Below, piece after piece: positions 16,298 to 25,182 of a DNA stretch of 64,000 bases. The translations under genes were made by a program, and so were the position numbers. Origin of the DNA: Synergistetes bacterium ADurb.Bin155 (GTDB lineage Bacteria > Synergistota > Synergistia > Synergistales > Thermovirgaceae); NCBI GenBank assembly GCA_002070395.1, contig MWDE01000003.1, positions 61,447 to 125,446 on the forward strand. Reading direction: 5' to 3'. Position 1 is the stretch's first letter. Each line of letters opens with the position of its first letter. The notes beneath the pieces are model-generated. The model did not search any database. It saw only the letters and a list, made by a program, of their open reading frames with translations, and was not told the origin of the DNA.

Positions 16298-17593
16298 ATG
16301 GAAAAGCGTTCGGATCTATTGTCCTTCGGAGCACTCGCGGTTATTTCGGCTGCCCTTTTCTCCGGGCATTTCGGCGTGGGAGACGTGATATTCCCGCCGA
16401 TCCTTGGCAAGGGCGCCGGAGCGGCCTGGTTCACCGCCGCCATGGGGTATGGGATCATCAATAGCCTGGGGGTCCTCGTGGCCTATCTCGCCGTGGCGCG
16501 GCAGCAGAAGACCCTCCTGGAGATGAGCTCCCGGACCCTGGGAAGGGCCTTCGGCGTGGTATTCACCACGATATGCATGCTTATCATAGGCCCCGTCTTT
16601 ATCCTGCCCCGCGTCTCCTCGGCCACCCACGAGATGGCTGTAGCCCTCTTCTTCCCGGACTTCCCCCTCGTGGCGACGCTGGCCGTGTTCTTCGTCCTGA
16701 ACTACTGGGTGGCCTGCAACAGGGCCCAGGTCATCGACCGGCTCGGCAAGGTCCTTTCCCCGGCACTGATAGTCTTCATGGCTATTCTCATCATAAAGGG
16801 GATCGTCTCGCCGATCGGGCCCGTACCGGCGACGGGTTGCGAGAACCCTCTCGCCGACGGGGTTATCAACGGCTATAACACCATGAACGCCCTCGGGGCC
16901 GCCCTGTTCGGGGGATGGGTCCTCAAGGAACTGCACATGAGGGGCATCACCAACAAGGACGCCCAGACGCTGAACCTCTTCTATATCGGCCCCGCCGTCG
17001 CCCTGGCGCTCCTCGTCACCTCCACGGGCATCACCTACCTGGGCGCGACGGCCGCCACGGTCTTCCCTGAAGCCGATATAGGCGTCTACACCGTTTTGAT
17101 CGCCGAGGGAGTGCTCGGGGCCGTGGGCAAGGCCGTCTTCGCGCTCCTCCTGGCCTTCGCCTGCTTTACCACCTCGGTGGGTCTCACCTCCACCGCCGGT
17201 GACGTCTTCCAGGAGATGTCCGGCGGTAAACTGCAGTACAAGGCCATCGTCGCAGTCTCCAGCGTCGTGGGCTTCGGGATAGGGACCATAGGCCTCGGCA
17301 AGATCGTCGGCTACACCGTGCCCTGGCTTATGCTGGTCTATCCGGCTATCATAGTGCTGCTGGTGGGGAGCCTTTTCGACTTCGACAAGTTCAAGCCCGC
17401 CCTCCAGGGGGCCATTGTCACGGCGGTCATCCTGAGCATCGGCGATTTCCTCGGCGCCATGGGCATGGCCGACAACCCCTTCAGCTCCCTGACGGCGAAA
17501 CTTCCCCTCGGGGGGCAGGGCCTGGGGTGGCTGGTACCGGCCCTCGTCGTCGGCGCCCTGGCGATGTTTTTCGCCGGTCGGTCCAAAAAATAG
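16298..17593 (+). CDS. brnQ: Branched-chain amino acid carrier (BrnQ/LIVCS family)
   Basis: A 431-residue inner-membrane carrier with about twelve hydrophobic segments. The LIVCS signature region FSGHFGVGDVIFPPILG (normally FGAGNxIFPP), VINGYNTMNALGAALFGG and LTSTAGDVFQEM are present. It imports leucine, isoleucine and valine with Na+ or H+. The RBS AAAAGGAGG precedes the ATG. The gene is monocistronic or followed by the MBL hydrolase 21 bases on, which has its own RBS. Fits an organism that ferments amino acids, and complements the leu biosynthetic operon at 34-38 kb. Confidence 0.92.
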   Translation: MEKRSDLLSFGALAVISAALFSGHFGVGDVIFPPILGKGAGAAWFTAAMGYGIINSLGVLVAYLAVARQQKTLLEMSSRTLGRAFGVVFTTICMLIIGPVFILPRVSSATHEMAVALFFPDFPLVATLAVFFVLNYWVACNRAQVIDRLGKVLSPALIVFMAILIIKGIVSPIGPVPATGCENPLADGVINGYNTMNALGAALFGGWVLKELHMRGITNKDAQTLNLFYIGPAVALALLVTSTGITYLGATAATVFPEADIGVYTVLIAEGVLGAVGKAVFALLLAFACFTTSVGLTSTAGDVFQEMSGGKLQYKAIVAVSSVVGFGIGTIGLGKIVGYTVPWLMLVYPAIIVLLVGSLFDFDKFKPALQGAIVTAVILSIGDFLGAMGMADNPFSSLTAKLPLGGQGLGWLVPALVVGALAMFFAGRSKK

Positions 17594-17614
17594 CGGCCCG
17601 GGAGGTTGGGCGAT

Positions 17615-18493
17615 ATGCAATTCAAGGGTGAACTGGATTCAGCGCGGATCATCACGGTCCTCGACGACTACGCCGGGTACGAGACGTCCTTCTTGGCCCA
17701 GCACGGTATAGCCATCCTGCTGGAGGCCTCTTCGGGAGGGGTGTGCAAGCGGATCCTGCTCGACGCGGGGCAGTCCGCCCTCCCGATACTGCACAACCTG
17801 GAACTCCTGGGCATCGACCCCTGCTCGATCGGCGCCGTCGTGATCTCCCACTGCCATTACGACCACACCGAGGGGCTCGTGGACGTCCTCAAGGCCATCG
17901 GCCGGGAAAATGTCCCCGTGGTGGCCCACACGACGATGTTCCGGCCCAATTACATCTTCGACCCCTTCATCCGCAACATCGGCGTCACCGGGAAGAACGG
18001 CCCCGCCGCCATAGAGGAGGCGGGAGGGTTGCTGGTCCTCGTCGACGAGCCCTTCGAGATCATGCCCGGCGTCATCGTGACCGGCGAGGTCCCCCGAAGG
18101 AGGGCCTTCGAGAAGCAGGGGATCGGGACCTACAACATCGAAGAGGGGAGGGTCGTCCCCGACGAGATCCGCGACGACCTCTCCCTGGCCGTGAAGGTCC
18201 GGGGGAAGGGCCTGGCAGTCATCTCCGGCTGCAGCCACGCCGGGATAATAAACATCATCGACTGGTCCAGGGAGATCGCGTCGGAGCCCAGGGTTGACCT
18301 GGCCATCGGCGGCTTCCACCTGATCGAGGCCTCACCGGAAAGGATCAGGGATACCGCCCAGGCCTTGAAAGACCTTGACGTGGGCAAGGTCGTCACGGGG
18401 CACTGCACGGGCCTGGCCGCCCTGTGCGAGTTTTCCAGGGTGCTGGGGGACCGGTTCGAACAGCTCCACGTCGGGACCACGATAGATCTTTAA
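17615..18493 (+). CDS. MBL-fold metallo-hydrolase
   Basis: A 292-residue metallo-beta-lactamase-fold protein. The dinuclear metal motif is SHCHYDHTEG, with further ligands in SGCSHAGIINII and GHCTGL. The overall shape matches the class II group annotated as dihydropterin-ribofuranosylaminobenzene phosphate synthase-like hydrolases. ATG at 17615 has GGAGG nine bases upstream; a TTG nine bases earlier is directly on the RBS and rejected. A terminator follows. The natural substrate of this group is mostly unknown. Confidence 0.88.
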   Translation: MQFKGELDSARIITVLDDYAGYETSFLAQHGIAILLEASSGGVCKRILLDAGQSALPILHNLELLGIDPCSIGAVVISHCHYDHTEGLVDVLKAIGRENVPVVAHTTMFRPNYIFDPFIRNIGVTGKNGPAAIEEAGGLLVLVDEPFEIMPGVIVTGEVPRRRAFEKQGIGTYNIEEGRVVPDEIRDDLSLAVKVRGKGLAVISGCSHAGIINIIDWSREIASEPRVDLAIGGFHLIEASPERIRDTAQALKDLDVGKVVTGHCTGLAALCEFSRVLGDRFEQLHVGTTIDL

Positions 18494-18510
18494 GCCTCGC
18501 GGCTATTTTT

Positions 18511-18546
18511 AAAGGCGGCGCCCGTCCCGGAGCGCCGCCTTTTTTT
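18511..18546 (+). terminator. Terminator after the MBL hydrolase
   Basis: GGCGGCGC (18514-18521) pairs with GCGCCGCC (18532-18539), an 8-bp perfect stem preceded by AAA and followed by seven T (18540-18546). It ends the brnQ-MBL unit. Confidence 0.88.
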
Positions 18547-18570
18547 CAAGATGAAAGGGGCTGAGAGGGG

Positions 18571-18981
18571 ATGAAAAAGATCCTGATCCTTTCATTGGCG
18601 GTTTTGTTGTCGTTCTTGGCAGCATTGCCGGCCTCCGCCGGCGGGTGCGCCCCCGCGGCCGAAGACCAGGAGCGAAGGGGCATCGTCGAGACCCTCCAGG
18701 CGGAACTGTCCGAGGCCCTCGGCATCGAGGCCGAATTCGACTTCAACTGGTTCGGCGTCGAGGGCGGGTGGGCCTGGGTCGAAACGGAACCCCGGTCGAC
18801 GGATGGCCTGAACTGTTACGAGCCCTTCCTCGCGCTCCTGAAAAAGGAGGGAGATACCTGGGTCATCGCCGATGTGCCCGCCCTGGAGGAGGACTCCCCT
18901 CCCATCGACGACGCTTACTTCAGGGGGCTCATGGAGGCCCACCCCGGCCTGCCCGAAGGGATCTTCCCCTGGGGTGAATAA
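18571..18981 (+). CDS. Small exported protein of unknown function
   Basis: I do not recognise the family. The 136-residue product has a clear Sec signal peptide (MKKILILSLAVLLSFLAALP, cleavage probably after ASA) and a mature part of about 113 residues. The mature part is acidic and holds two Cys (CAPAAED near its start and LNCYEPF), which could form a disulfide. WFGVEGGWAWVETEPR and LKKEGDTWVIADV look like strands of a small beta-rich domain of the kind seen in lumazine-binding/NTF2-like or DUF4878-type secreted proteins. GAGAGGGG precedes the ATG. It is flanked by a terminator and malQ. Confidence 0.75.
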   Translation: MKKILILSLAVLLSFLAALPASAGGCAPAAEDQERRGIVETLQAELSEALGIEAEFDFNWFGVEGGWAWVETEPRSTDGLNCYEPFLALLKKEGDTWVIADVPALEEDSPPIDDAYFRGLMEAHPGLPEGIFPWGE

Positions 18982-19020
18982 TGCCCCCACCGCGGGCGGC
19001 CCTCCAAGGGAGGCCGACCG

Positions 19021-20571
19021 ATGACGGTCCGGGATAATCCGGGTGAAGCAATGGGCAGGAGCTGCGGCGTTCTTCTCCCTGTGACCTCCCTTCCATCCCG
19101 GTGGGCCGTCGGCGACCTGGGGAAGGGAGCCGGCCTTTTCCTGGACTTCCTTTTTTCCTCGGGCCAGGGCCTCTGGCAGGTCCTTCCCCTCTCTCCCACC
19201 GACCCCGCCCAGGGCCACTCTCCCTACAGCGGCCCCTCGGCCTTCGCGGGAAACACCCTTTTCATCAGCCCGGAACTCCTCGTCGAGGAGGGCCTTCTCC
19301 ATCCTTCGGACCTCGAAGGCCACCAGCCCTTGGAGGGCGGCTCCTGCGATTACGAGGCCGCCGCCGGTCTTAAGCGGGCCCTTTTCGAAAAGGCCTTTGA
19401 GAGGTCCGACCTCATCCCCGGGGAGGAGTACCGGCGTTTTCGCGGGGACAACGCCTTCTGGCTGGAGGACTACGCGCTCTTTTCATCCTTGAAGAGGTCC
19501 CTGGGGCTCCCCTGGTACCGGTGGCCCGCACCGCTGCGCGACCGGGACAGGGGCGCCCTCGAGGAGGCGAAGAGGAACCTGGCCGACGAGGTGAAAAGGG
19601 AGGTCTTCCTCCAGTTCCTCTTCTTCCGCCAGTGGGAGCGCCTCCACGGCCTCTGCCGGGAGCGGGGGATCCGGGTGATCGGCGACGTGCCGCTCTACGT
19701 CAGCTACGACAGCGCCGACCTGTGGGCCCACCGGGAGATCTTCGACCTCGACGCCTCGGGGAGCCCCTCCAGGGTGGCCGGCGTCCCCCCCGACTACTTC
19801 TCGGCGAAGGGGCAGCGGTGGGGCAACCCCGTCTACCGCTGGGACGCCCTGGAACGGCAGGGTTTCGACTGGTGGCTCCAGAGGCTCCGTCGCGGGCTGG
19901 CCCTGTTCGACCTGGTCCGAATAGATCACTTCCGGGGCCTGGTGAAATTCTGGTCCATCCCGGCCCGGGAGGATTCCGCCGAGAAGGGCGAGTGGGTCGA
20001 CGCCTCGCCGGGGGCGTTCTTCGAAGCGGTGCGGGAGAACTTCCCCGAGCTTCCCTTCATCGCCGAGGACCTGGGGTACATCACCCCCGACGTGACGGTT
20101 CATATCCGGGACCTGGGCATCCCCGGTACCCTGGTGCTGCAGTTCGCCTTCGGCGCCGGCTTCGATAAAAGCCCCTACGCCCCACAAAACCACCGGGAGA
20201 ACGCCTGCGTCTTCACAGGGACCCACGACAACAACACCGCCCGGGGGTGGTTCGAATCCGAGGCGACCCCCCTGGCGCGGGAACAACTGTCGGCCCTGGT
20301 GGGAGGTGCCGTGACCGGCGGAGACGTCTCCTACAAGATGGTGGAACTGGCCCTCTCCTCCCGGGCGAGGTTCGCCCTCTACCCCATGCAGGACCTCCTT
20401 GGGCTGGGCGCCGAGGCGCGGCTCAACACCCCGGGGAAACCCAGGGGCAACTGGCTCTGGAGGGTGAGGGAGGAACAATTGCTGAACGCCCCGGCCGGCG
20501 AATTGACGGCGATATCGGCCCGACACGGCCGCATATCACCGGGGAGGCAAAACTCGCCCGGGGTGAGATAA
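19021..20571 (+). CDS. malQ: 4-alpha-glucanotransferase (amylomaltase)
   Basis: A 516-residue GH77 enzyme that transfers maltodextrin segments between alpha-1,4-glucans. GVLLPVTSLPSRW, QVLPLSPTDPAQGHSPYSGP, the nucleophile region FDLVRIDHFRGL, the acid/base region IAEDLGYITPDV and GTHDNNTARGW are all typical. ATG at 19021 has GGGAGG seven bases upstream; ATG 30 bases later is an alternative nearer the conserved start. Its stop TAA overlaps the ATG of glgP by one base, so the two form a degradation operon for glycogen or maltodextrin. Confidence 0.93.
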   Translation: MTVRDNPGEAMGRSCGVLLPVTSLPSRWAVGDLGKGAGLFLDFLFSSGQGLWQVLPLSPTDPAQGHSPYSGPSAFAGNTLFISPELLVEEGLLHPSDLEGHQPLEGGSCDYEAAAGLKRALFEKAFERSDLIPGEEYRRFRGDNAFWLEDYALFSSLKRSLGLPWYRWPAPLRDRDRGALEEAKRNLADEVKREVFLQFLFFRQWERLHGLCRERGIRVIGDVPLYVSYDSADLWAHREIFDLDASGSPSRVAGVPPDYFSAKGQRWGNPVYRWDALERQGFDWWLQRLRRGLALFDLVRIDHFRGLVKFWSIPAREDSAEKGEWVDASPGAFFEAVRENFPELPFIAEDLGYITPDVTVHIRDLGIPGTLVLQFAFGAGFDKSPYAPQNHRENACVFTGTHDNNTARGWFESEATPLAREQLSALVGGAVTGGDVSYKMVELALSSRARFALYPMQDLLGLGAEARLNTPGKPRGNWLWRVREEQLLNAPAGELTAISARHGRISPGRQNSPGVR

Positions 20572-22349
20572 TGAACGCACCGAGAAGTGAGAGAGCAGGG
20601 GGTATTCGAAGGATGCCGAAGATGAACTACGGCAACAACATCGGAGTATCACTGCGCTTCATGATGGAGCAGGACCCGTCGTTCCGGACGGTGGCGTACT
20701 TTTCCATGGAGGTTGGGCTGAAGGCGGGCATACCCACCTACTCGGGCGGCCTGGGTGTCCTGGCCGGGGACATCCTTAAAAGCGCCGCCGACCTGGGGGT
20801 GCCCATGGCGGGCGTCACTCTGCTCTACCGCAAGGGCTACTTCCGGCAGACCTTCGACGACTGCCTCCAGGAGGCCCTGCCCGTCGAGTGGGACCCAGGG
20901 AAGGAACTGACCCTCCTGCCCAACGAGGTCACGGTGATCATCGAGGAGCGGATCGTTAAGGTCCGCGCCTGGTGCCTGGAGATACAGGGGAGGACGGGGT
21001 TCACCGTCCCGGTCTACTTCCTGGACACCGACCTCGACGGCAACACTCCGGAGGACCGTCAACTCACGTGGTACCTCTACGGGGGGGACGAGCGCTACCG
21101 CCTGTGCCAGGAGATCATCCTCGGCTCGGGCGGCCTGAGGATGCTCCGTGACCTGGGTTACTCCAACATCGACGACTACCATCTCAACGAAGGTCACGCC
21201 GCCTTCCTGCTGCTGGAGCTCATCCGGGAGATGGGGTACGAGAACTACGACAGGGTCCGTGAGAGGGGCATCTTCACGACCCACACGCCGGTTTCGGCGG
21301 GCCACGACCGCTTCAGCTGGGACCTGGTGAACCGGGTGATGCACCGCTCCATGGCCGGCCGGTTACGGAGGATGATGCCCACCGAGGACGTCTCCATGAC
21401 GGAGATAGCCTTGCGTTACAGCCACTACATAAACGGCGTCTCGGAAAAACACGCCGAGGTCAGCAGGGCCATGTACGGCAGGGAGGACGTGGACTGCATC
21501 ACCAACGGCATCCATTCGCTCACGTGGGTGAGCCCTGAAATGGCCGGGCTCTTCACGAAACACATCCCCGGGTGGGACAATGCCCCCGAGCGGCTGGTCA
21601 AGGCCGCTCAGATCCCCGTCGAGGAGATCCGCCTTGCCCACGGGACGGCTAAGAAGAGACTGCTGGACTACGTGAAGGCGACGATCGGGAAAGACCTCGA
21701 CCCCGGCAGGCTCACCATCGGGTTCGCCCGGAGGGTGGCCCATTACAAGAGGGCCGACCTCGTCCTCCGCGACACCGAGCGGCTGGTCAAGGCCGCCGGC
21801 GGGAGGGTGCAGTTCATCTTCTCCGGCAAGGCCCACCCCCAGGACGACCCGGCCCGGGAGGTGCTGAAGAAACTGCTCTGCGAGGCCCAGAACATGGTGG
21901 GCACCGACATCCCCGTAGTCTTCATCGAGGACTACGATATGGACAAGGCCGCCCTTCTCGTGCAGGGGGTCGACCTGTGGCTCAACAACCCCATCCGGCC
22001 CCGGGAGGCCTCCGGGACGAGCGGGATGAAGTGCGCCCTCAACGGCATCCCTAATTTCTCCGTCCTGGACGGGTGGTGGATCGAGGGATGCGTCGAGGGC
22101 GTCACGGGGTGGAGCATCGGCCCCGAACCGAAGGAGGGCATCGATGACCGGTACGACGACGCCGTCGACCTCGACGACCTCCTGGAAAAGCTGGAGAAAG
22201 TGATCATCCCCGCCTTTTACGATACCCCCGATGAATGGGGCAAGGTCATGCGCGGGGCCATCGCCCTGAACGCCAGCTACTTCAACACCCACCGCGTGGT
22301 GCGGGAGTACTGCGAAAAGGCCTACGGCATACAGATGAGGGGACTTTAA
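20571..22349 (+). CDS. glgP: Alpha-glucan phosphorylase
   Basis: A 592-residue GT35 phosphorylase of the short (archaeal/Thermotoga-like) type, which releases glucose-1-phosphate from alpha-1,4-glucan. VAYFSMEVGLKAGIPTYSGG, YHLNEGHAAFLLLELI, THTPVSAGHDRF and the PLP region EASGTSGMKCALNG (PLP-binding Lys) are conserved. ATG at 20571 overlaps the malQ stop (TAATG) and has GGGGTGAGA in front; internal ATGs at 20613 and 20622 are closer to the usual N-terminus. Only 24 bases separate its stop from the left repeat of the restriction-modification island. Confidence 0.92.
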   Translation: MNAPRSERAGGIRRMPKMNYGNNIGVSLRFMMEQDPSFRTVAYFSMEVGLKAGIPTYSGGLGVLAGDILKSAADLGVPMAGVTLLYRKGYFRQTFDDCLQEALPVEWDPGKELTLLPNEVTVIIEERIVKVRAWCLEIQGRTGFTVPVYFLDTDLDGNTPEDRQLTWYLYGGDERYRLCQEIILGSGGLRMLRDLGYSNIDDYHLNEGHAAFLLLELIREMGYENYDRVRERGIFTTHTPVSAGHDRFSWDLVNRVMHRSMAGRLRRMMPTEDVSMTEIALRYSHYINGVSEKHAEVSRAMYGREDVDCITNGIHSLTWVSPEMAGLFTKHIPGWDNAPERLVKAAQIPVEEIRLAHGTAKKRLLDYVKATIGKDLDPGRLTIGFARRVAHYKRADLVLRDTERLVKAAGGRVQFIFSGKAHPQDDPAREVLKKLLCEAQNMVGTDIPVVFIEDYDMDKAALLVQGVDLWLNNPIRPREASGTSGMKCALNGIPNFSVLDGWWIEGCVEGVTGWSIGPEPKEGIDDRYDDAVDLDDLLEKLEKVIIPAFYDTPDEWGKVMRGAIALNASYFNTHRVVREYCEKAYGIQMRGL

Positions 22350-22353
22350 AAAA

Positions 22354-22381
22354 AGTGTGAAGTGTGAAGTGTGAAGTTTGA
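22354..22381. repeat. Heptad tandem repeat at the left island border
   Basis: Three perfect AGTGTGA units and one variant AGTTTGA run head to tail and merge into the left 97-bp repeat. Two related heptads (AGTTTGA, AGTTAGA) lie at the outer right border, read on the opposite strand. Confidence 0.7.
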
Positions 22382-22469
22382 AGGGTAGTGCTCAGACTTG
22401 TCCGAAATAGCTTTTTTTATTAATTAGATGTGCCTCCTGCAACTTTGGGATATCATTGGTTTGCCAACA
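22373..22469 (+). repeat. Left inverted repeat of the island
   Basis: 97 bases that align without gaps to the reverse complement of 29296-29392, roughly 80-85% identical by eye. Shared blocks include GAAGGGTAGT, CTCAGACTTG, AATAGCTTTTT and ATATCATTGGTTTGCCAACA. Confidence 0.85.
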
Positions 22470-22494
22470 AAAATCTTATCGGGGGAGGTATTTC

Positions 22495-25182
22495 CTAATC
22501 GTTCTTCCGATACTTCCTGAACCCATCTATTAGCTGCTTAAATGTTTTTGGTTCGTAAGTTCTGAAACTTTCTTCGTCAACAAATACGAAGCCATATTCA
22601 ATATCAGATTGGACCCTGTTGATATCTTCGCACCAGAGTTTTAAACGCATCATTTTGGGGGAGACGTCCAGGTCTTGCTGTCCCTTGGTTTCGACAATCA
22701 CGACCTGCTTATCGGACAGTTTCACTAAGAAATCGGGGTAATAGTTGGAAATGTCGCCGTCAGCATTGACGTAATCCAGCTTGAAATGCACTGCCAGGTA
22801 GTTCTTTGCAAAGGAAACGACATCGGGACAGTTTTCAAGGAAGGCTGCGAATTCCAATTCGAAATGGCTATCGCCGATAATCCTGTTAAACACTGATTTT
22901 TTGGGAACCAGGTATTCCTGGTCTTTCACAACAAAGGGGCGTACATTTCTTAATCTGATCGTGTCTCTTATCTCCGCATCTCCCCGGTCGCGCACGATTA
23001 GATCATTGATGGCTTTCTTGAATGTCTCAATGATGGTTTTGGTTGCGGCTAGTTCCGAAAGATTGCGCAAGGTGTTGGCGCTTTCAAGATCAACTTCCTT
23101 GCCAAACAGATAGCCTCGCACAAACGCCTTGACCTTGCCGTAAAGCACATCGTAGCCACTGAACAGGCGCAATTCCTTCATCACGACTTGGGCGAAATAT
23201 CCTATTACACTCCGGTAATCGGCAACTCCCGCGCTGTCGAGCATTGTGGTATGTGTGATCTCTCCATTTGCAATGTCCTTAAAGACGATCTCTCTCTGCT
23301 CTTCTTCGCTGAATCTTTTATACTCAACGGCTTGAAAATCCATGTCTCCGACTTCCAGATCGACAAGGTCCTTGTATTCACGATACGCGCGTGGAGACAG
23401 AACCGGAATTTCGATATCAAGTTCTTCCATGTTCTTCCTCATATTTTCCCTGTCCACTTCCACCACAAGAGGAGTTTTTGGTTTCGTTCCCGGCCCCATG
23501 GCCCCGCGTTCCAGTTGTACTCCCTCCGCCTGGATGGATTCGACAAACTCCATAAAGGCGTCGGTGCCTATAACGCTGACATATTCCTCAAGTCCTTCCG
23601 GATACATCTTTCTCAATCCACGACCCAGTGTTTGTTCCGGTAAAATATTGCTCTTTGCCGAGTAGGCCCGCAACCCGACAATGGTTGTCACATTCCTGAC
23701 GTCCCAACCCTCTTTAAGCATCATAACCGAGACAATAGCCTTGAAAGGACTGGTTGGCTCATCGATTTCGTTGGCTTGACTGCGCAGAAGTTCAAGCTCT
23801 TCTTTGGCTTTGCCGGAAGCCGCTTCGGAAATTTCGCCGTTGTTCTTGGTATGAATCACAAGGACCGCCCCCTTCAGCTCCGGGCAGCGGTTCTCCAGGT
23901 ATTCGGCCACCTCATCGCAGTTTCGTGTATCGTCGGTCATCACGAAAAGGATGGCTTTCTTCCCAAGTTTTTCATGCTCTTTACATGCTTTTTCCCACTC
24001 GGTGACTCCGAGGTGTATATAGTCGGTATATTTCTCAGTATATCTTGCGCTTGGCCTTTCGGAGAGTTTCGTCCGGCTGGGTTTATCCGGCAGAACAGGA
24101 TGCTTTACCACGTTCTGCCAAATGGCTTCGACAAGAGGATAATCGGCTACGGTCTGCACAAAAATCGCTCCATTGTTATGTCTGGGCGTGGCGGTAACGT
24201 CCACCTGCAAGGCAAGAGAACTCCCTTTCTGCAAAAGACGGTTGTGAATGTCCTCAATAGATTTGAACCAGGCCATGCCGGGGTCGTGAATGTGGTGTGC
24301 CTCGTCGTTCAGAACCATCAGTTCATCGACATCGCGCACTATCATGCCGAGATCGACCTTGGAATCGGTGGTAGCTCCGCTAGGGCGTTTGCCCAGGAAA
24401 TAATCCCGAAGGTCCTCGTCATCTGCTGATGGAAGAGTATCGTTTCCGGCATAGACACGGTGTATGTTGGTGAGGAAGATGTTTCCCGAAGGCCTGGTAA
24501 CCCGTACTTCGTCCTGCTTGTGGAGGGTAAGCTGGAAATCGTCGCGCCAGTTGCGGCCGTCGAAACCATTGTCCGGCAACACTGGATCTTCGAAGAATAC
24601 GCGAAGCCCCTTGAAATCATGGTAGATCCTGTCAAGCACGATGATGTTGGGCGCAATAACAAGGAAGTTGCGCGACAGGCCCGAGTCGGGCTCATAAAGC
24701 TTGTGAAAGAAACTCCATGCAATGACCAATCCCATAACCTTCGTCTTTCCGCTTCCCGTCGCCATCTTGACTACAAAGCGCCGCCAGGTTTCGTCGAACA
24801 TCCCTGCGGAGACTGCTTCAGAGCTGTCAAAGCGCATCAGGTCGAACTTATCCTTCACACCCGCTACATCATAGAGGTAGATAACGGTTTCCAATGCTTC
24901 ACGCTGGGCGAAGTAGTATTGGAATTCAGCCATTGTGCCGTCTGACTGCTCAAGGAGATGCGGTGTGTTGAACCACCAGTTGAGAAGGCTCCTGCTTGTA
25001 TCTGCCGCACCGGCATATCCGGCGTCGCGAAATTCCTTCACTTTTTTCCGAAGTTGGGCGACAAGCGGTGCCATAAGCTTTTCCATACTGCTTTCCCGCA
25101 ACGCCTCATCTGCCGGGAACCAGCGGAGAGAGGGATCTATTATTTCGTGCGGGGATCGTGGGAAGTTTTTATGCAGGGCCAT
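22495..25182 (-). CDS. res: Type III restriction endonuclease subunit (Res)
   Basis: An 895-residue protein with an SF2 helicase-translocase core, including Walker A MATGSGKTKVM (about 140-150) and the DEAH box LNDEAHHIHD (293-296). A C-terminal PD-(D/E)xK nuclease follows (NYYPDFLVKLSDKQVVIVETKGQQD region, with Asp, Glu and Lys of the active site). It cleaves DNA with the Mod subunit after ATP-driven communication between sites. Its ATG overlaps the TAA of the KilA-N gene by one base (TAATG), so the three genes form one operon. Length and domain order are full and no frameshift is seen, so it is probably active. Confidence 0.92.
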   Translation of the reverse strand: MALHKNFPRSPHEIIDPSLRWFPADEALRESSMEKLMAPLVAQLRKKVKEFRDAGYAGAADTSRSLLNWWFNTPHLLEQSDGTMAEFQYYFAQREALETVIYLYDVAGVKDKFDLMRFDSSEAVSAGMFDETWRRFVVKMATGSGKTKVMGLVIAWSFFHKLYEPDSGLSRNFLVIAPNIIVLDRIYHDFKGLRVFFEDPVLPDNGFDGRNWRDDFQLTLHKQDEVRVTRPSGNIFLTNIHRVYAGNDTLPSADDEDLRDYFLGKRPSGATTDSKVDLGMIVRDVDELMVLNDEAHHIHDPGMAWFKSIEDIHNRLLQKGSSLALQVDVTATPRHNNGAIFVQTVADYPLVEAIWQNVVKHPVLPDKPSRTKLSERPSARYTEKYTDYIHLGVTEWEKACKEHEKLGKKAILFVMTDDTRNCDEVAEYLENRCPELKGAVLVIHTKNNGEISEAASGKAKEELELLRSQANEIDEPTSPFKAIVSVMMLKEGWDVRNVTTIVGLRAYSAKSNILPEQTLGRGLRKMYPEGLEEYVSVIGTDAFMEFVESIQAEGVQLERGAMGPGTKPKTPLVVEVDRENMRKNMEELDIEIPVLSPRAYREYKDLVDLEVGDMDFQAVEYKRFSEEEQREIVFKDIANGEITHTTMLDSAGVADYRSVIGYFAQVVMKELRLFSGYDVLYGKVKAFVRGYLFGKEVDLESANTLRNLSELAATKTIIETFKKAINDLIVRDRGDAEIRDTIRLRNVRPFVVKDQEYLVPKKSVFNRIIGDSHFELEFAAFLENCPDVVSFAKNYLAVHFKLDYVNADGDISNYYPDFLVKLSDKQVVIVETKGQQDLDVSPKMMRLKLWCEDINRVQSDIEYGFVFVDEESFRTYEPKTFKQLIDGFRKYRKND

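Noticed and set aside
16316..17620. A 434-codon open frame on the minus strand opposite brnQ
   Set aside because: Antisense shadow: low-complexity, strongly charged, no family motif, while brnQ matches its family throughout.
22354..22381. Heptad tract as a phase-variation switch of the res or glgP gene
   Set aside because: It lies outside both coding regions and not between recognisable promoter elements, so a change in length would not shift a frame.
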